A stretch of DNA of 64,000 bases from JABCZS01 sp041660525. Lineage in GTDB: Bacteria; Pseudomonadota; Gammaproteobacteria; JABCZS01. Shown here piece after piece: positions 1 to 8,457 of this stretch; within the stretch, counting starts at the first letter, position 1, and every line of letters begins with the position of its first letter. The notes under the pieces were generated by a model. The model ran no database searches. It was not told the DNA's origin and was given only the letters and a program-made list of their open reading frames with translations. Location of the stretch: positions 1 through 64,000 of the forward strand of contig JBAZWD010000001.1 of assembly GCA_041660525.1 (NCBI GenBank), written 5' to 3'. A program made the position numbers and the translations under genes.

Positions 1-2
1 AT

Positions 3-1166
3 AGTTTTTTAACCGTGTTTGCATTTGGACTGGGCGCGGCATTGCCGATGTTGATGATTGCATTTGCCAGTCGCAATTTTTTAAAACGCTTAAATATTTT
101 CAAAACCCATTCGGTATTACTGCGCACAATATTAGCCTTGATTGTTCTCCTTACCGCCACTTATATGACTTATAATAATAGTATGGCTACGCCATTTGGT
201 ATAAAACCTACTACGCATATTGATACACAAACCGATTACAAACCTGCAATGCCGCTGATTAATCCCGTGCATCACGCTTATCCTGCACCTGCCATTTCTG
301 GCATTACCGATTGGATCAATACTTCACCGCTTGATTTAAACGCTTTGAAAGGAGAAGTGATATTAATCGATTTCTGGGCTTATTCTTGTATTAATTGCGT
401 GCGCACATTGCCGTATTTAAATGCTTGGTATGAAAAATATAATGATAAAGGTTTAACCATTATTGGCGTGCATAGTCCTGAATTTGATTTTGAACGCGAT
501 TTAAATAATGTTAAAAATGCTGTGACTAAATATAATATTAAATACCCGGTGGCCCTCGATAATCTTTTTGCCACTTGGAATAATTATCATAACAGTTATT
601 GGCCTGCACATTATTTAATTGATAAAAATGGTAATGTTGTTTATACCAAATTTGGTGAAGGCGATTATGATGTCACTGAAAATAATATTCGCTTTTTATT
701 AGGTATGAATGAACAAATTAGCACAGTGCAGCCACATCATGAACTACCTTTACTGCAAACGCCTGAAACTTATTTAGGTTTTGCGCGCGCTGATAGTTTT
801 GCTAACCCGAGCAAAATTATTGATAACACACCTGCACAATATACTTATCCTGCAACACTTGCCCATAATGCTTGGGCATTAAATGGCAGCTGGATTATTT
901 TGCCTGAAAAAATTTCTGCGAATGATGCAAACGCTAGCATTAAAATTAATTTTCATGCTGGAAAAGTTTTTGCCGTCATGGGGCAACATGCGGGTAAACC
1001 TATTAATGTTGAAGTTCGTTTAGATGGTGTTTTGCAAAATACCATTCAAGTGAGCGATCATGCGCTTTATACGTTGTTGGAATTGCCGCAGGCGAAACAA
1101 GGGATTTTGGAATTGACGGTGAGTGAGCCTGGGTTGGAGTTATATACCTTTACTTTTGGAAGCTGA
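3..1166 (+). CDS. DipZ/CcdA-type membrane protein with TlpA-like thioredoxin domain (5' truncated by window edge)
   Basis: The frame is open to the left edge; a GTG at 15 exists, but the residues around it (FAFGLGAALPM) look like the last helices of a CcdA/DsbD membrane domain, so the gene most likely begins outside the window. A further membrane segment (residues 36-52 counted from the GTG) is followed by a TlpA/AhpC-like redoxin domain with a CINC active site (C125, C128) preceded by DFWAYS, then a C-terminal beta-rich domain of about 130 residues. This is the layout of DipZ-like proteins, which carry electrons from the cytoplasm across the membrane to periplasmic thiol partners. The exact substrate is unknown. 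Confidence 0.75.
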   Translation, partial: SFLTVFAFGLGAALPMLMIAFASRNFLKRLNIFKTHSVLLRTILALIVLLTATYMTYNNSMATPFGIKPTTHIDTQTDYKPAMPLINPVHHAYPAPAISGITDWINTSPLDLNALKGEVILIDFWAYSCINCVRTLPYLNAWYEKYNDKGLTIIGVHSPEFDFERDLNNVKNAVTKYNIKYPVALDNLFATWNNYHNSYWPAHYLIDKNGNVVYTKFGEGDYDVTENNIRFLLGMNEQISTVQPHHELPLLQTPETYLGFARADSFANPSKIIDNTPAQYTYPATLAHNAWALNGSWIILPEKISANDANASIKINFHAGKVFAVMGQHAGKPINVEVRLDGVLQNTIQVSDHALYTLLELPQAKQGILELTVSEPGLELYTFTFGS

Positions 1167-1167
1167 G

Positions 1168-1221
1168 ACCTGTCATTTACACTGACAGGTTTTGACCCCA
1201 AATCCATCAGTATAAATGACA
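1168..1221. repeat. Nested inverted repeats with alternative pairing after the dipZ-like gene
   Basis: An 8-bp stem ACCTGTCA (1168-1175) and TGACAGGT (1183-1190) has a 7-nt loop and is followed by TTTTGA, so it could act as a weak terminator. The left part, TGTCATTTACACTGA (1171-1185), also pairs at 14 of 15 positions with TCAGTATAAATGACA (1207-1221), giving a second, larger hairpin that excludes the first. The look is that of a REP or miniature-element remnant, but no transposase is nearby. Confidence 0.5.
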
Positions 1222-1244
1222 AGTAGTACTATGTTTTATTCTCA

Positions 1245-1346
1245 TGCATAATTACCCATAAACATCTTTTATTTATCTGCGTAATAATCTATAATCATGT
1301 TATATTTATATGCATAATTTAACAAAAACATCTTTTATTTATCTGC
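1245..1346. repeat. Two copies of a ~36-bp direct repeat upstream of the DUF4143 gene
   Basis: TGCATAATT at 1245-1253 recurs at 1311-1319. A 21-nt identical block at 1260-1280 recurs at 1326-1346. Both are offset by exactly 66 nt, so this is one duplicated unit of about 36 bp with a diverged 6-nt centre. The second copy ends 7 nt before the ATG at 1354, so it lies in the leader of the downstream gene. It may be a tandem duplication of a promoter or leader segment. Confidence 0.7.
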
Positions 1347-1353
1347 AAAAAAC

Positions 1354-2699
1354 ATGAAAAGAACTATTTTTCAAACACTTAGAGAATGGAGAACCTCTGT
1401 GGGGCGTAAGCCTGTGATTTTACGTGGCGCTAGACAAGTCGGCAAAACCCATGTGGTGAAAAGCCTGGGGCAAGAATTTGAACATTTTGTCGAAATTAAC
1501 TTTGAACGCAGCCCTAAATTTTGTGAACTCTTTAGCCAGGATTTAGATCCAGTAAGAATTATTGAGGCTATATCCTTAAGCGTGGACAAGCTCATAATCC
1601 CTGGCAAAACTTTATTATTTTTTGACGAAATCCAAGCCTGTCCACAAGCCATCATTGCACTGCGTTATTTTTATGAGGAAATGCCAGACTTACATGTCAT
1701 TGCCGCTGGCTCTTTATTAGATTTTGCAATAGAGAAAGTCGGTGTGCCTGTTGGACGTATTTCTTTCCTATATATGTATCCAATGTCTTTTATTGAATTT
1801 TTAGTTGCAACGGGACACCAATTAATTGCAAAAGAAATTATTCATCACAAAGTGCAACAACCTTTAAACGAAGTCATCCATACAAGATATTAAATTTATT
1901 GGGTGAATATATGTTAACGGGTGGTATGCCAAAAGCTATTGCTGTATGGATAAAAGAGCGTGATCTAAATGCATGTCAACAAATACATCGTGATATTATT
2001 CATTCTTATCGTGAAGATTTTGAAAAATATTGTACTAAATTTCAAATTAAATATGTGGAATTATTGTTCGATAGAATTCCTTCTCTAATTTGCCAACCAT
2101 TTAAATTCAGCCAATTAGAAAGTCCTTATCAAACACGTGAATTGTCACCTAGTTTAGATTTACTGATAAAAGCAAATGTCATGCATAAAGTATTTCGCAG
2201 CAATGCGCAAGGTATTCCTCTGGGTGCAACTATTCATTTTAATCAGTTTAAATTGATTTTTTTAGATATTGCATTATGTCAAAATCTTTTAGGTTTTAAT
2301 GCAAAAGAATGGATTCTTGATCCAGTGAATCATTTCGTAAATAAAGGCGCTATTTGCGAAGCATTTGTGGGCCAAGAAATTCTAGCTTACAGCGATCCTC
2401 ATACGCAAAATGATTTGTGTTATTGGCATCGTGAAGCACATGCTAGCCAAGCTGAAATTGATTATATCATTGCAGATCAAAGAAAACTCATACCGATAGA
2501 AGTAAAAGGTGGTAAAGGTAGCACTTTAAAAAGCATGCATTCTTTTTTACAAACACATCCTTCCATAACAGATGGAATACGATTTTCTACACAAAATTAT
2601 TCTGTATTCGATCGCATTCATTCTTACCCACTTTATGCCGTAAGTGCGCTGCAACAAGAAAGAATAAACGAATTAGAAAAATTTATTCAAAACTCATAA
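1354..2699 (+). pseudogene. AAA+ ATPase with DUF4143 C-terminal domain, split by a frameshift
   Basis: The first half (1354-1893) carries Walker A (GARQVGKT) and Walker B (LLFFDEIQA). It stops at 1891-1893 just after EVIHT. The reading continues in another frame from about 1884 (KILNLLGEYMLTGGMP) to 2699, with the C-terminal DUF4143 domain and its AEIDYII...PIEVKGG nuclease-like signature. The halves join seamlessly if one base is restored near 1880-1886, so this is a single-base frameshift or a sequencing error. Joined length is about 445 residues, slightly longer than the intact relative at 24422-25624. These ATPases are common accessory genes of uncertain function. The 3' end overlaps tsaD, on the other strand, by 6 bp. 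Confidence 0.8.
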
Positions 2700-3698
2700 T
2701 TCTTCCAGCGGCCAACGGCTATGAATTTGAATCGCTAAAGGCTCAGATTGCCCTGCTTTTAAATGTTGATACCCTGCAAAGGCTATCATCGCACCGTTAT
2801 CGGTGCAAAACTCAATTCGCGGGAAAAATACTTGGCAATTTAATTTTGCGGCGCTTTGCGTTAATTGTTCGCGCAATGATAAATTTGCACCAACGCCGCC
2901 TGCGACAACTAAAGTTTTATATTGCGTTTGCTCTATCGCGCGTAAACTTTTTTTCACTAATACATCAACAACCGCTTGTTGAAAACTAGCTGCGATATTT
3001 TTTTGCGTATCAGCATCTTGCGTACTTGCTTGCCAGGTATGTAAAACATGGGTTTTTAAACCGCTGAAACTAAAATCTAAACCGGGTCTATCTAACATCG
3101 GTCTTGGAAATTTATAATGTTTTGGATCGCCCAATTGCGCTAATTTTGCTAAACGTGGACCGCCAGGATATTCCAGGCCCATAATTTTTGCGGTTTTATC
3201 AAAGGCTTCTCCCGCCGCATCATCTAAGGACTCACCTAAAATTTTATAATCACCGATGCCTTTGACTTCTGCTAATAAAGTATGTCCACCGGAAACTAAG
3301 AGTGCTAAAAAAGGAAATTGTGGCGCGGGATTTTCTAACATGGGAGAAAGTAAATGGCCTTCAAGATGATGCACGCCGATCGCAGGGATATTCCACGCAT
3401 ACGCTAAACTTCTCGCAAAACACGCGCCGACTAATAATGCACCCGCTAAACCTGGACCCGATGTGTAAGCAATTCCTGTAATAGAAGATTTCTCGATATT
3501 GGCTTGCTTAAATGTTTCTTCAACGAGCGGTAATAATTTTCGCACATGATCGCGTGAAGCAAGCTCTGGCACAACGCCACCATATTCTGCATGCATCGCG
3601 ACTTGACTATAGAGTTGTTGCGCCATCAAACCTTGCTCGCCATCATAAATGGCAACGCCGGTTTCATCACACGATGTTTCGATGCCTAATACACGCAT
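2694..3698 (-). CDS. tsaD: tRNA N6-adenosine threonylcarbamoyltransferase TsaD
   Basis: TsaD transfers the threonylcarbamoyl group to A37 of ANN-decoding tRNAs, with TsaB and TsaE, in the cytoplasm. The 334-residue protein has the N-terminal ASKHA signature GIETSCDETG (residues 5-14), the metal-binding HLEGH (H111 and H115) and a C-terminal DNGAMIA segment with the third metal ligand. The length is normal. The ATG at 3698 overlaps the plsY stop as TAATG, so the two genes are co-transcribed and probably translationally coupled. Confidence 0.95.
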   Translation of the reverse strand: MRVLGIETSCDETGVAIYDGEQGLMAQQLYSQVAMHAEYGGVVPELASRDHVRKLLPLVEETFKQANIEKSSITGIAYTSGPGLAGALLVGACFARSLAYAWNIPAIGVHHLEGHLLSPMLENPAPQFPFLALLVSGGHTLLAEVKGIGDYKILGESLDDAAGEAFDKTAKIMGLEYPGGPRLAKLAQLGDPKHYKFPRPMLDRPGLDFSFSGLKTHVLHTWQASTQDADTQKNIAASFQQAVVDVLVKKSLRAIEQTQYKTLVVAGGVGANLSLREQLTQSAAKLNCQVFFPRIEFCTDNGAMIAFAGYQHLKAGQSEPLAIQIHSRWPLEEL

Positions 3699-4276
3699 TA
3701 AATTTTATTCTCGCTGCCACTACGTAAACGTTTAATATTATCGCGATGCCGCCAAAATAAAAACAAGCACATGATAATAATCGGCAAACTCACGATAAAG
3801 CCTTCCGATAAAAATATCCAAAAAGTAGTCACAGCCATCGCAAATAAAGCCGATAAAGAAGAAACGCGGCCATAAATATAAGTCAGCATCCAAATGGCGC
3901 TAAAACAACCGCCAAACACCCACGATAATCCCCATAATCCACCCATGGCTGTGGCAACACCTTTGCCGCCTTTAAATTTAAAAAATACCGGATACAGGTG
4001 CCCTAAAAACGCAGCCAGCGCAGTTAAGCCTGTTAATAATGGTGATTGGAATAAATAATGAACCATAGCCGTAGGAATAAAACCTTTGAGCGCATCGCCT
4101 ACTAATACAACAGCCGCAAGTTTTTTCCCCGCCATGCGCGCTACATTGGTCGCGCCAGGATTATTAGAACCCTGCGTGCGCGGATCAGGTAAATTAAACA
4201 ATTTACATACAATAATCGCACTTGAAATCGAGCCTAATAAATAGGCGATAATTATCCAAATTCCGTAATCTGCCAT
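3698..4276 (-). CDS. plsY: Glycerol-3-phosphate acyltransferase PlsY
   Basis: PlsY uses acyl-phosphate to acylate glycerol-3-phosphate, the first committed step of phospholipid synthesis, in the inner membrane. The family motifs GSISSA, GSNNPGATNVAR and FKGGKGVAT are present among about five hydrophobic segments. I place the start at the ATG at 4276 (MADYG...) because GAGGA lies 7 nt before it. A start 15 nt upstream at 4291 would have no ribosome site and would add five residues. The gene overlaps tsaD downstream by one base and is divergent from folB. Confidence 0.93.
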   Translation of the reverse strand: MADYGIWIIIAYLLGSISSAIIVCKLFNLPDPRTQGSNNPGATNVARMAGKKLAAVVLVGDALKGFIPTAMVHYLFQSPLLTGLTALAAFLGHLYPVFFKFKGGKGVATAMGGLWGLSWVFGGCFSAIWMLTYIYGRVSSLSALFAMAVTTFWIFLSEGFIVSLPIIIMCLFLFWRHRDNIKRLRSGSENKI

Positions 4277-4320
4277 GGCAAGCTTCCTCATTAAAAACCT
4301 ATTATGTTACTATAGGCAAT

Positions 4321-4677
4321 ATGGATAAATTATACATACGCGAACTTGTCTTGAATACCACTATTGGTTGCCTAGCTTGGGAAAAGCAGATGCTGCAAAC
4401 CGTCATTGTCAGCCTTGAAATGGGCATTGATTGTAAGAAAATCAGCGAAACCGATGATATTCACGCCACTCTCAATTATGCGTTGATGAGTGAACAACTC
4501 ATTGCTTTTGCAAAACAAGCGCGCTTTGAGTTAATTGAAACGCTGGCACAAAAGATAGCCGAATTTATTCATCAACATTACCCTAGCATTAAACATTTAA
4601 AATTATCACTTGAAAAACCGGGCGCACTTGCAAAAGTTAAAACTGTAGGTGTTGTGATTGAACGGGATTTTGCTTAA
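4321..4677 (+). CDS. folB: Dihydroneopterin aldolase FolB
   Basis: FolB cleaves 7,8-dihydroneopterin to 6-hydroxymethyl-dihydropterin in folate synthesis. The 118-residue protein matches the family length and shows MDKLYIRELVL..TIGCLAWEK at the N-terminus, the central LNYA segment, and VETLAQ-like ELIETLAQKIAEF before the C-terminal KVKTVGVVIER. It is divergent from plsY, a common gammaproteobacterial order, and its stop codon directly abuts the ATG of the next gene. Confidence 0.92.
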   Translation: MDKLYIRELVLNTTIGCLAWEKQMLQTVIVSLEMGIDCKKISETDDIHATLNYALMSEQLIAFAKQARFELIETLAQKIAEFIHQHYPSIKHLKLSLEKPGALAKVKTVGVVIERDFA

Positions 4678-5724
4678 ATGCCGCACGCGCATAGTGAAAA
4701 ATTAAAACAGAAAATTATCGAGAAGATTGAAGAAAGCAATAATTGGATTTCATTTGCTGATTATATGCAAATGTGTTTGTATGAACCGGGTTTAGGTTAT
4801 TATACAGCGGGTGCACATAAATTAGGTGCAAGCGGTGATTTTGTGACTGCGCCTATGATTTCACCTTTATTCTCACAATGTCTTGCAAATTTTTGCATGG
4901 ATAATTCAGCGATTGAAAATATTTTAGAATTAGGCGCGGGCACTGGCGTTATGGCTAAAGATATTTTATTATTTTTAGAAAAAAATAACCATTCGCCTGA
5001 ACATTATTTCATCCTAGAAGTAAGCGCAGATTTACGTGAACGGCAACAACATTATTTACAACAAGAAATTCCGCACTTATTTTCACAGATCAAATGGCTG
5101 GATACATTACCTGAAAATTTCACAGGGATTATTTTAGCCAATGAAGTCGTTGACGCCATGCCTGTCAATTTATTTCATTATAAAAATAGCGAATTATTTG
5201 AAACAGGTGTGAGTTTTGAAAATCAGCATTTTATTTATTCTGATAAAAAACCCGATGCTGAGTTTAAAAAATTAATCGAAACGCTACCCATTGATGATAA
5301 AACGGATTATTTATCTGAAATTAATTTAATGCTGCCAGGTTTTTTAAACAGTTTAAGCGCAACATTAAAAAAGGGACTGATTGTTTTTATTGATTATGGT
5401 TTTGATGAACAAACCTTTTATCATCCGCACCGATCCCAAGGCACACTCATGTGTCATCATCGCCATCATGCGCATCCTGATCCTTTTTTCTATCCAGGTT
5501 TACAAGACATTACCGCTCATGTTGATTTTACCGCGCTGGCCCGCGCAGGCCTTGCAGCCGGTTTGGAAGTTGAATATTTTGCAAGCCAAGCACGATTTTT
5601 ATTAGAAAATGGTTTAATTGATTTAGCAAAAACACCGGATTATCAAACTTCACAACAAATTAATACATTAACGGCTCCGCAGGAAATGGGGGAATTGTTT
5701 AAAGTGATGGCTTTGAAAAAATAA
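4678..5724 (+). CDS. MidA/NDUFAF7-family SAM-dependent methyltransferase
   Basis: The 348-residue protein belongs to the class I methyltransferase family COG1565, related to mitochondrial NDUFAF7, which methylates an arginine of a complex I subunit. The bacterial substrate is not established. The SAM-binding motif LELGAGTGVMAKD is near residues 81-93, after the family N-terminus YMQMCLYEPGLGYY and GDFVTAPMISPLF. FIDYGFDE and the histidine-rich segment HHRHHAHPDPF follow in the C-terminal half. It starts directly at the folB stop, so the two genes form an operon. Confidence 0.85.
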   Translation: MPHAHSEKLKQKIIEKIEESNNWISFADYMQMCLYEPGLGYYTAGAHKLGASGDFVTAPMISPLFSQCLANFCMDNSAIENILELGAGTGVMAKDILLFLEKNNHSPEHYFILEVSADLRERQQHYLQQEIPHLFSQIKWLDTLPENFTGIILANEVVDAMPVNLFHYKNSELFETGVSFENQHFIYSDKKPDAEFKKLIETLPIDDKTDYLSEINLMLPGFLNSLSATLKKGLIVFIDYGFDEQTFYHPHRSQGTLMCHHRHHAHPDPFFYPGLQDITAHVDFTALARAGLAAGLEVEYFASQARFLLENGLIDLAKTPDYQTSQQINTLTAPQEMGELFKVMALKK

Positions 5725-5766
5725 ATAAGCTTGACAAGATATGTACAAAGATTCATGCTTAGAATT

Positions 5767-5895
5767 ATGAAAAAAATGCCAGCTAAAATTAATTTAAAAA
5801 AGCTCAAAGCTAAAAAAACCCATGATGCTCTTATAGCTTTTGGGGGTAGCCAACCTGATTTACAAGATGTACCCCGCAGAAGAAATACAAATTAA
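5767..5895 (+). CDS. Small basic ORF (42 aa), possible antitoxin-tail-like peptide
   Basis: The translation begins MKKMPAKINLKKLKAKK and ends AFGGSQPDLQDVPRRRNTN. The lysine-rich start and GSQPDL..PRRR end resemble C-termini of small type II antitoxins, but no toxin gene follows. TTGACA lies at 5731 and TAGAAT at 5760, but with a poor spacing of 23 nt. No clear ribosome site is present. It could be a real small protein, a relic of an antitoxin, or chance. It lies between midA and the kinase gene. Confidence 0.35.
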   Translation: MKKMPAKINLKKLKAKKTHDALIAFGGSQPDLQDVPRRRNTN

Positions 5896-5952
5896 TTCTT
5901 AATAAAACCATAATCGTAGCTTGCTTTCTAAATTTGGTTTAGAATATAGCTT

Positions 5953-7200
5953 ATGTACGAACCCGATAAATTTTTTCAACTACTTCAAGCACTCTCATGG
6001 TCAAAAGATGTGTCATCAGATTTTTCACCTGAGTTTTCATCTTTTATCACTACATCAAATGATGATGAACTTGGCTATTACCTATACTTGCTCGAAGAAA
6101 AATGTCAACAAGACCATACCTTAGCCTATAAATTTGTTAACTATATATTTAGCCATCTGCGCACTCAAAATTTTGGAGAACCATTTGATGGCGCAGTGGT
6201 TTTTGCTATAAGGCAGGCTGCACAAGAGAAGCAAGAGCAATATGCAACAAATTTATTACAAAAATTAATGGAGTTGCGTTATCCAAGTCTAAACATTACA
6301 TTGCCGGATATAAGTACTATTTATGATCCCATGCAGTTTAGTAAAGAACCTTTTATCACAGCAAAAGGTTCTTCTTCTGCAGTTTCTCTATCTAAGCCTG
6401 ATCCCAATAATAATATGATCTACGCGCTCAAATACTTTGTCTTTCTTCCCGGCACGACTATGTATGATTTTTATGCTTTAGAAATGATTTTTAGAGAAAC
6501 TATCATTTTAAAATTTTTAAATGCTAAAAACAATCAGCACATTATTCAATTGTATGAAACTTATTTAAGTAGCCCGCGCATGCTCATGAAAATGCCTTAT
6601 GCAAATGTCGGCGGTCTAGATCAACAGCTTGAAAAAAATCTTCCTACAATTAATTTGCATCATCTTGATTTCATAAAACAGATTCTTGATGGTTTAATTT
6701 TCATTCATGAGCAAGGCGTTGTACACCGTGATATCAAACCTCAAAATATTGTATTATTTAGTGATACATCTGGAAAAGATGTGTTAAAAATAATTGATTT
6801 TGGTGCAGCTAAATTTAAAAAAGATTTATCATTGCGTGATACGTGTATGACCACACCTTATTATGCCTCACTTGAAAGCTTATCACCGGAAATGTTAGAA
6901 TCCGATAGAAGCGACGTTTTTTCAGCTATCATGGTCTTGTTTATGATGATACAAAATTTCAAAGCCCCGCATCCTTTTAGTGATCACCCTAATAAAGAGT
7001 TACTTTCGCACATAGCAAAAAAACCAGAAGATTCCGATTGTATCTTGCAACATTTTCATAAACCAACAACGCTCTTGCCGAGTTTCGAAAAAACAGTGGC
7101 AGATGCTAAGCTTAAAGAACTTATGACAACGGCGTTACTCGCTCCACCTGAAAAGCGACCCACGGCAAAAGAATTCAAGCTAAGTTTAACTGGCTGCTGA
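5953..7200 (+). CDS. Eukaryote-like serine/threonine protein kinase
   Basis: After an N-terminal helical region of about 125 residues with no recognised domain, a kinase fold runs from about residue 135 to the end. It has the ATP-anchoring lysine K160 (YALKYF), the catalytic loop VVHRDIKPQN (D260, N265), the metal-binding DFG (282-284), and an activation/P+1 segment TPYYASLESLSPEM. The glycine loop is poor (AKGSSSAV). No membrane segment or PASTA repeat is present, unlike PknB types. The domain looks active. Soluble kinases of this kind in Legionella and Coxiella relatives are often secreted effectors, which is an inference here. The 3' end overlaps thrC by 15 bp, tail to tail. Confidence 0.85.
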   Translation: MYEPDKFFQLLQALSWSKDVSSDFSPEFSSFITTSNDDELGYYLYLLEEKCQQDHTLAYKFVNYIFSHLRTQNFGEPFDGAVVFAIRQAAQEKQEQYATNLLQKLMELRYPSLNITLPDISTIYDPMQFSKEPFITAKGSSSAVSLSKPDPNNNMIYALKYFVFLPGTTMYDFYALEMIFRETIILKFLNAKNNQHIIQLYETYLSSPRMLMKMPYANVGGLDQQLEKNLPTINLHHLDFIKQILDGLIFIHEQGVVHRDIKPQNIVLFSDTSGKDVLKIIDFGAAKFKKDLSLRDTCMTTPYYASLESLSPEMLESDRSDVFSAIMVLFMMIQNFKAPHPFSDHPNKELLSHIAKKPEDSDCILQHFHKPTTLLPSFEKTVADAKLKELMTTALLAPPEKRPTAKEFKLSLTGC

Positions 7201-8457
7201 AAAATAACTTTTAACCGCATCAAAAACCACATCTTCATTTGCAATCACTGGAATAAAACTCTGGGGCTTATTAAGTAATAATTGCAAAGCAGGTGGCACG
7301 AGGATTTTAATGTCTAGCATCGGTTCAATTATTTCTTCAAATTTACTAGCATGAGCAGTGGCAACAACAATCCATGGTTTATCGGATAATTGATTACGCA
7401 CATAACACGCCGTTGCTGTGTGTGGGCAAATAATTTGCTGGTGATTTTTATAAACGCTTTTAATGGTTTCTGTGATCTGTTGATCGCTTACTGAAAAGGC
7501 CGGCATATTTTTTGCAAAATTTTCATGCGTTTTAAATAAATAGTTTAAACGTTCAAAATTACTGGGGTTGCCGACATCCATGGCATTAGCTAATGTTTCA
7601 ACGCTGGGTTTAGGCTGATAATTTCCCGTGTGAATATAATCGGGCACAATAGAGTTTGCATTGGTTGCAACTACAATTTCTGCAATTGGGCAGCCGATTT
7701 GTTTGGCCCAAAAAGCAGCGGTGACATTACCTAAATTTCCTGAGGGCACAATGAATCGTGCACCTTCACCGTATTGTTTTTGATACTGTAAGCTGCTGAA
7801 TGCATAATATGCCATTTGCGGCAATAATCTGCCGATATTAATACTGTTAGCCGTACTTAAATGCGTATACGCTTGCCATTTTTTATTTGTAAATGCTGAT
7901 TTAACTAATGCTTGGCAATCATCAAACGTACCTTGTACAGCGAGTGGTAAAATATTATCGCCCCAACAATTAATTTGATGCGCTTGCCGCTCGGATATTT
8001 TACCTTCTGGATATAAAATCACGACCTGAATATTATCGAAGCCATGAAATGCGCTCGCAACTGCAGAGCCGGTATCGCCACTGGTTGCAATCATCAGCGT
8101 CATTTTTTGCGTCGCTAAACGATTCATGCATTGCGCTAAAAAACGTGCGCCAAAATCTTTAAAAGCAACTGTGGGTCCGTGAAATAGTTCTAATAACTCC
8201 GTGTTAGCATTTAATTGTGTAAGCGGCACGGGGAAATTAAATGCTTGCTCACAAATATCTGCAATTTGATTTTCAAGCTTACTGTCTTTTACAAAAGGTT
8301 TTAAAAGTGTTGTTGCTAATTGCGCGTAAGGCAATTGTTCAAAATTAATTTTTGGAAATAACTTCGGTACATAAAGTCCACCATCAGGTGCAAGTCCCGT
8401 TTGAATGGCTTGGTCAAAATTAATTAAATCCTGTCCGCGTGTACTTAAATACTTCAT
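7186..8457 (-). CDS. thrC: Threonine synthase
   Basis: ThrC converts O-phosphohomoserine to threonine with pyridoxal phosphate. The 423-residue protein has the N-terminal STRGQ and APDGGLYVP segments, the PLP lysine in GPTVAFKDFG (K100), and the glycine-rich phosphate loop PSGNLGNVTA. Length is normal for the gammaproteobacterial type. The ATG overlaps the thrB stop by 4 bp (ATGA), so it is the last gene of a thrA-thrB-thrC operon. Confidence 0.95.
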   Translation of the reverse strand: MKYLSTRGQDLINFDQAIQTGLAPDGGLYVPKLFPKINFEQLPYAQLATTLLKPFVKDSKLENQIADICEQAFNFPVPLTQLNANTELLELFHGPTVAFKDFGARFLAQCMNRLATQKMTLMIATSGDTGSAVASAFHGFDNIQVVILYPEGKISERQAHQINCWGDNILPLAVQGTFDDCQALVKSAFTNKKWQAYTHLSTANSINIGRLLPQMAYYAFSSLQYQKQYGEGARFIVPSGNLGNVTAAFWAKQIGCPIAEIVVATNANSIVPDYIHTGNYQPKPSVETLANAMDVGNPSNFERLNYLFKTHENFAKNMPAFSVSDQQITETIKSVYKNHQQIICPHTATACYVRNQLSDKPWIVVATAHASKFEEIIEPMLDIKILVPPALQLLLNKPQSFIPVIANEDVVFDAVKSYFSAAS

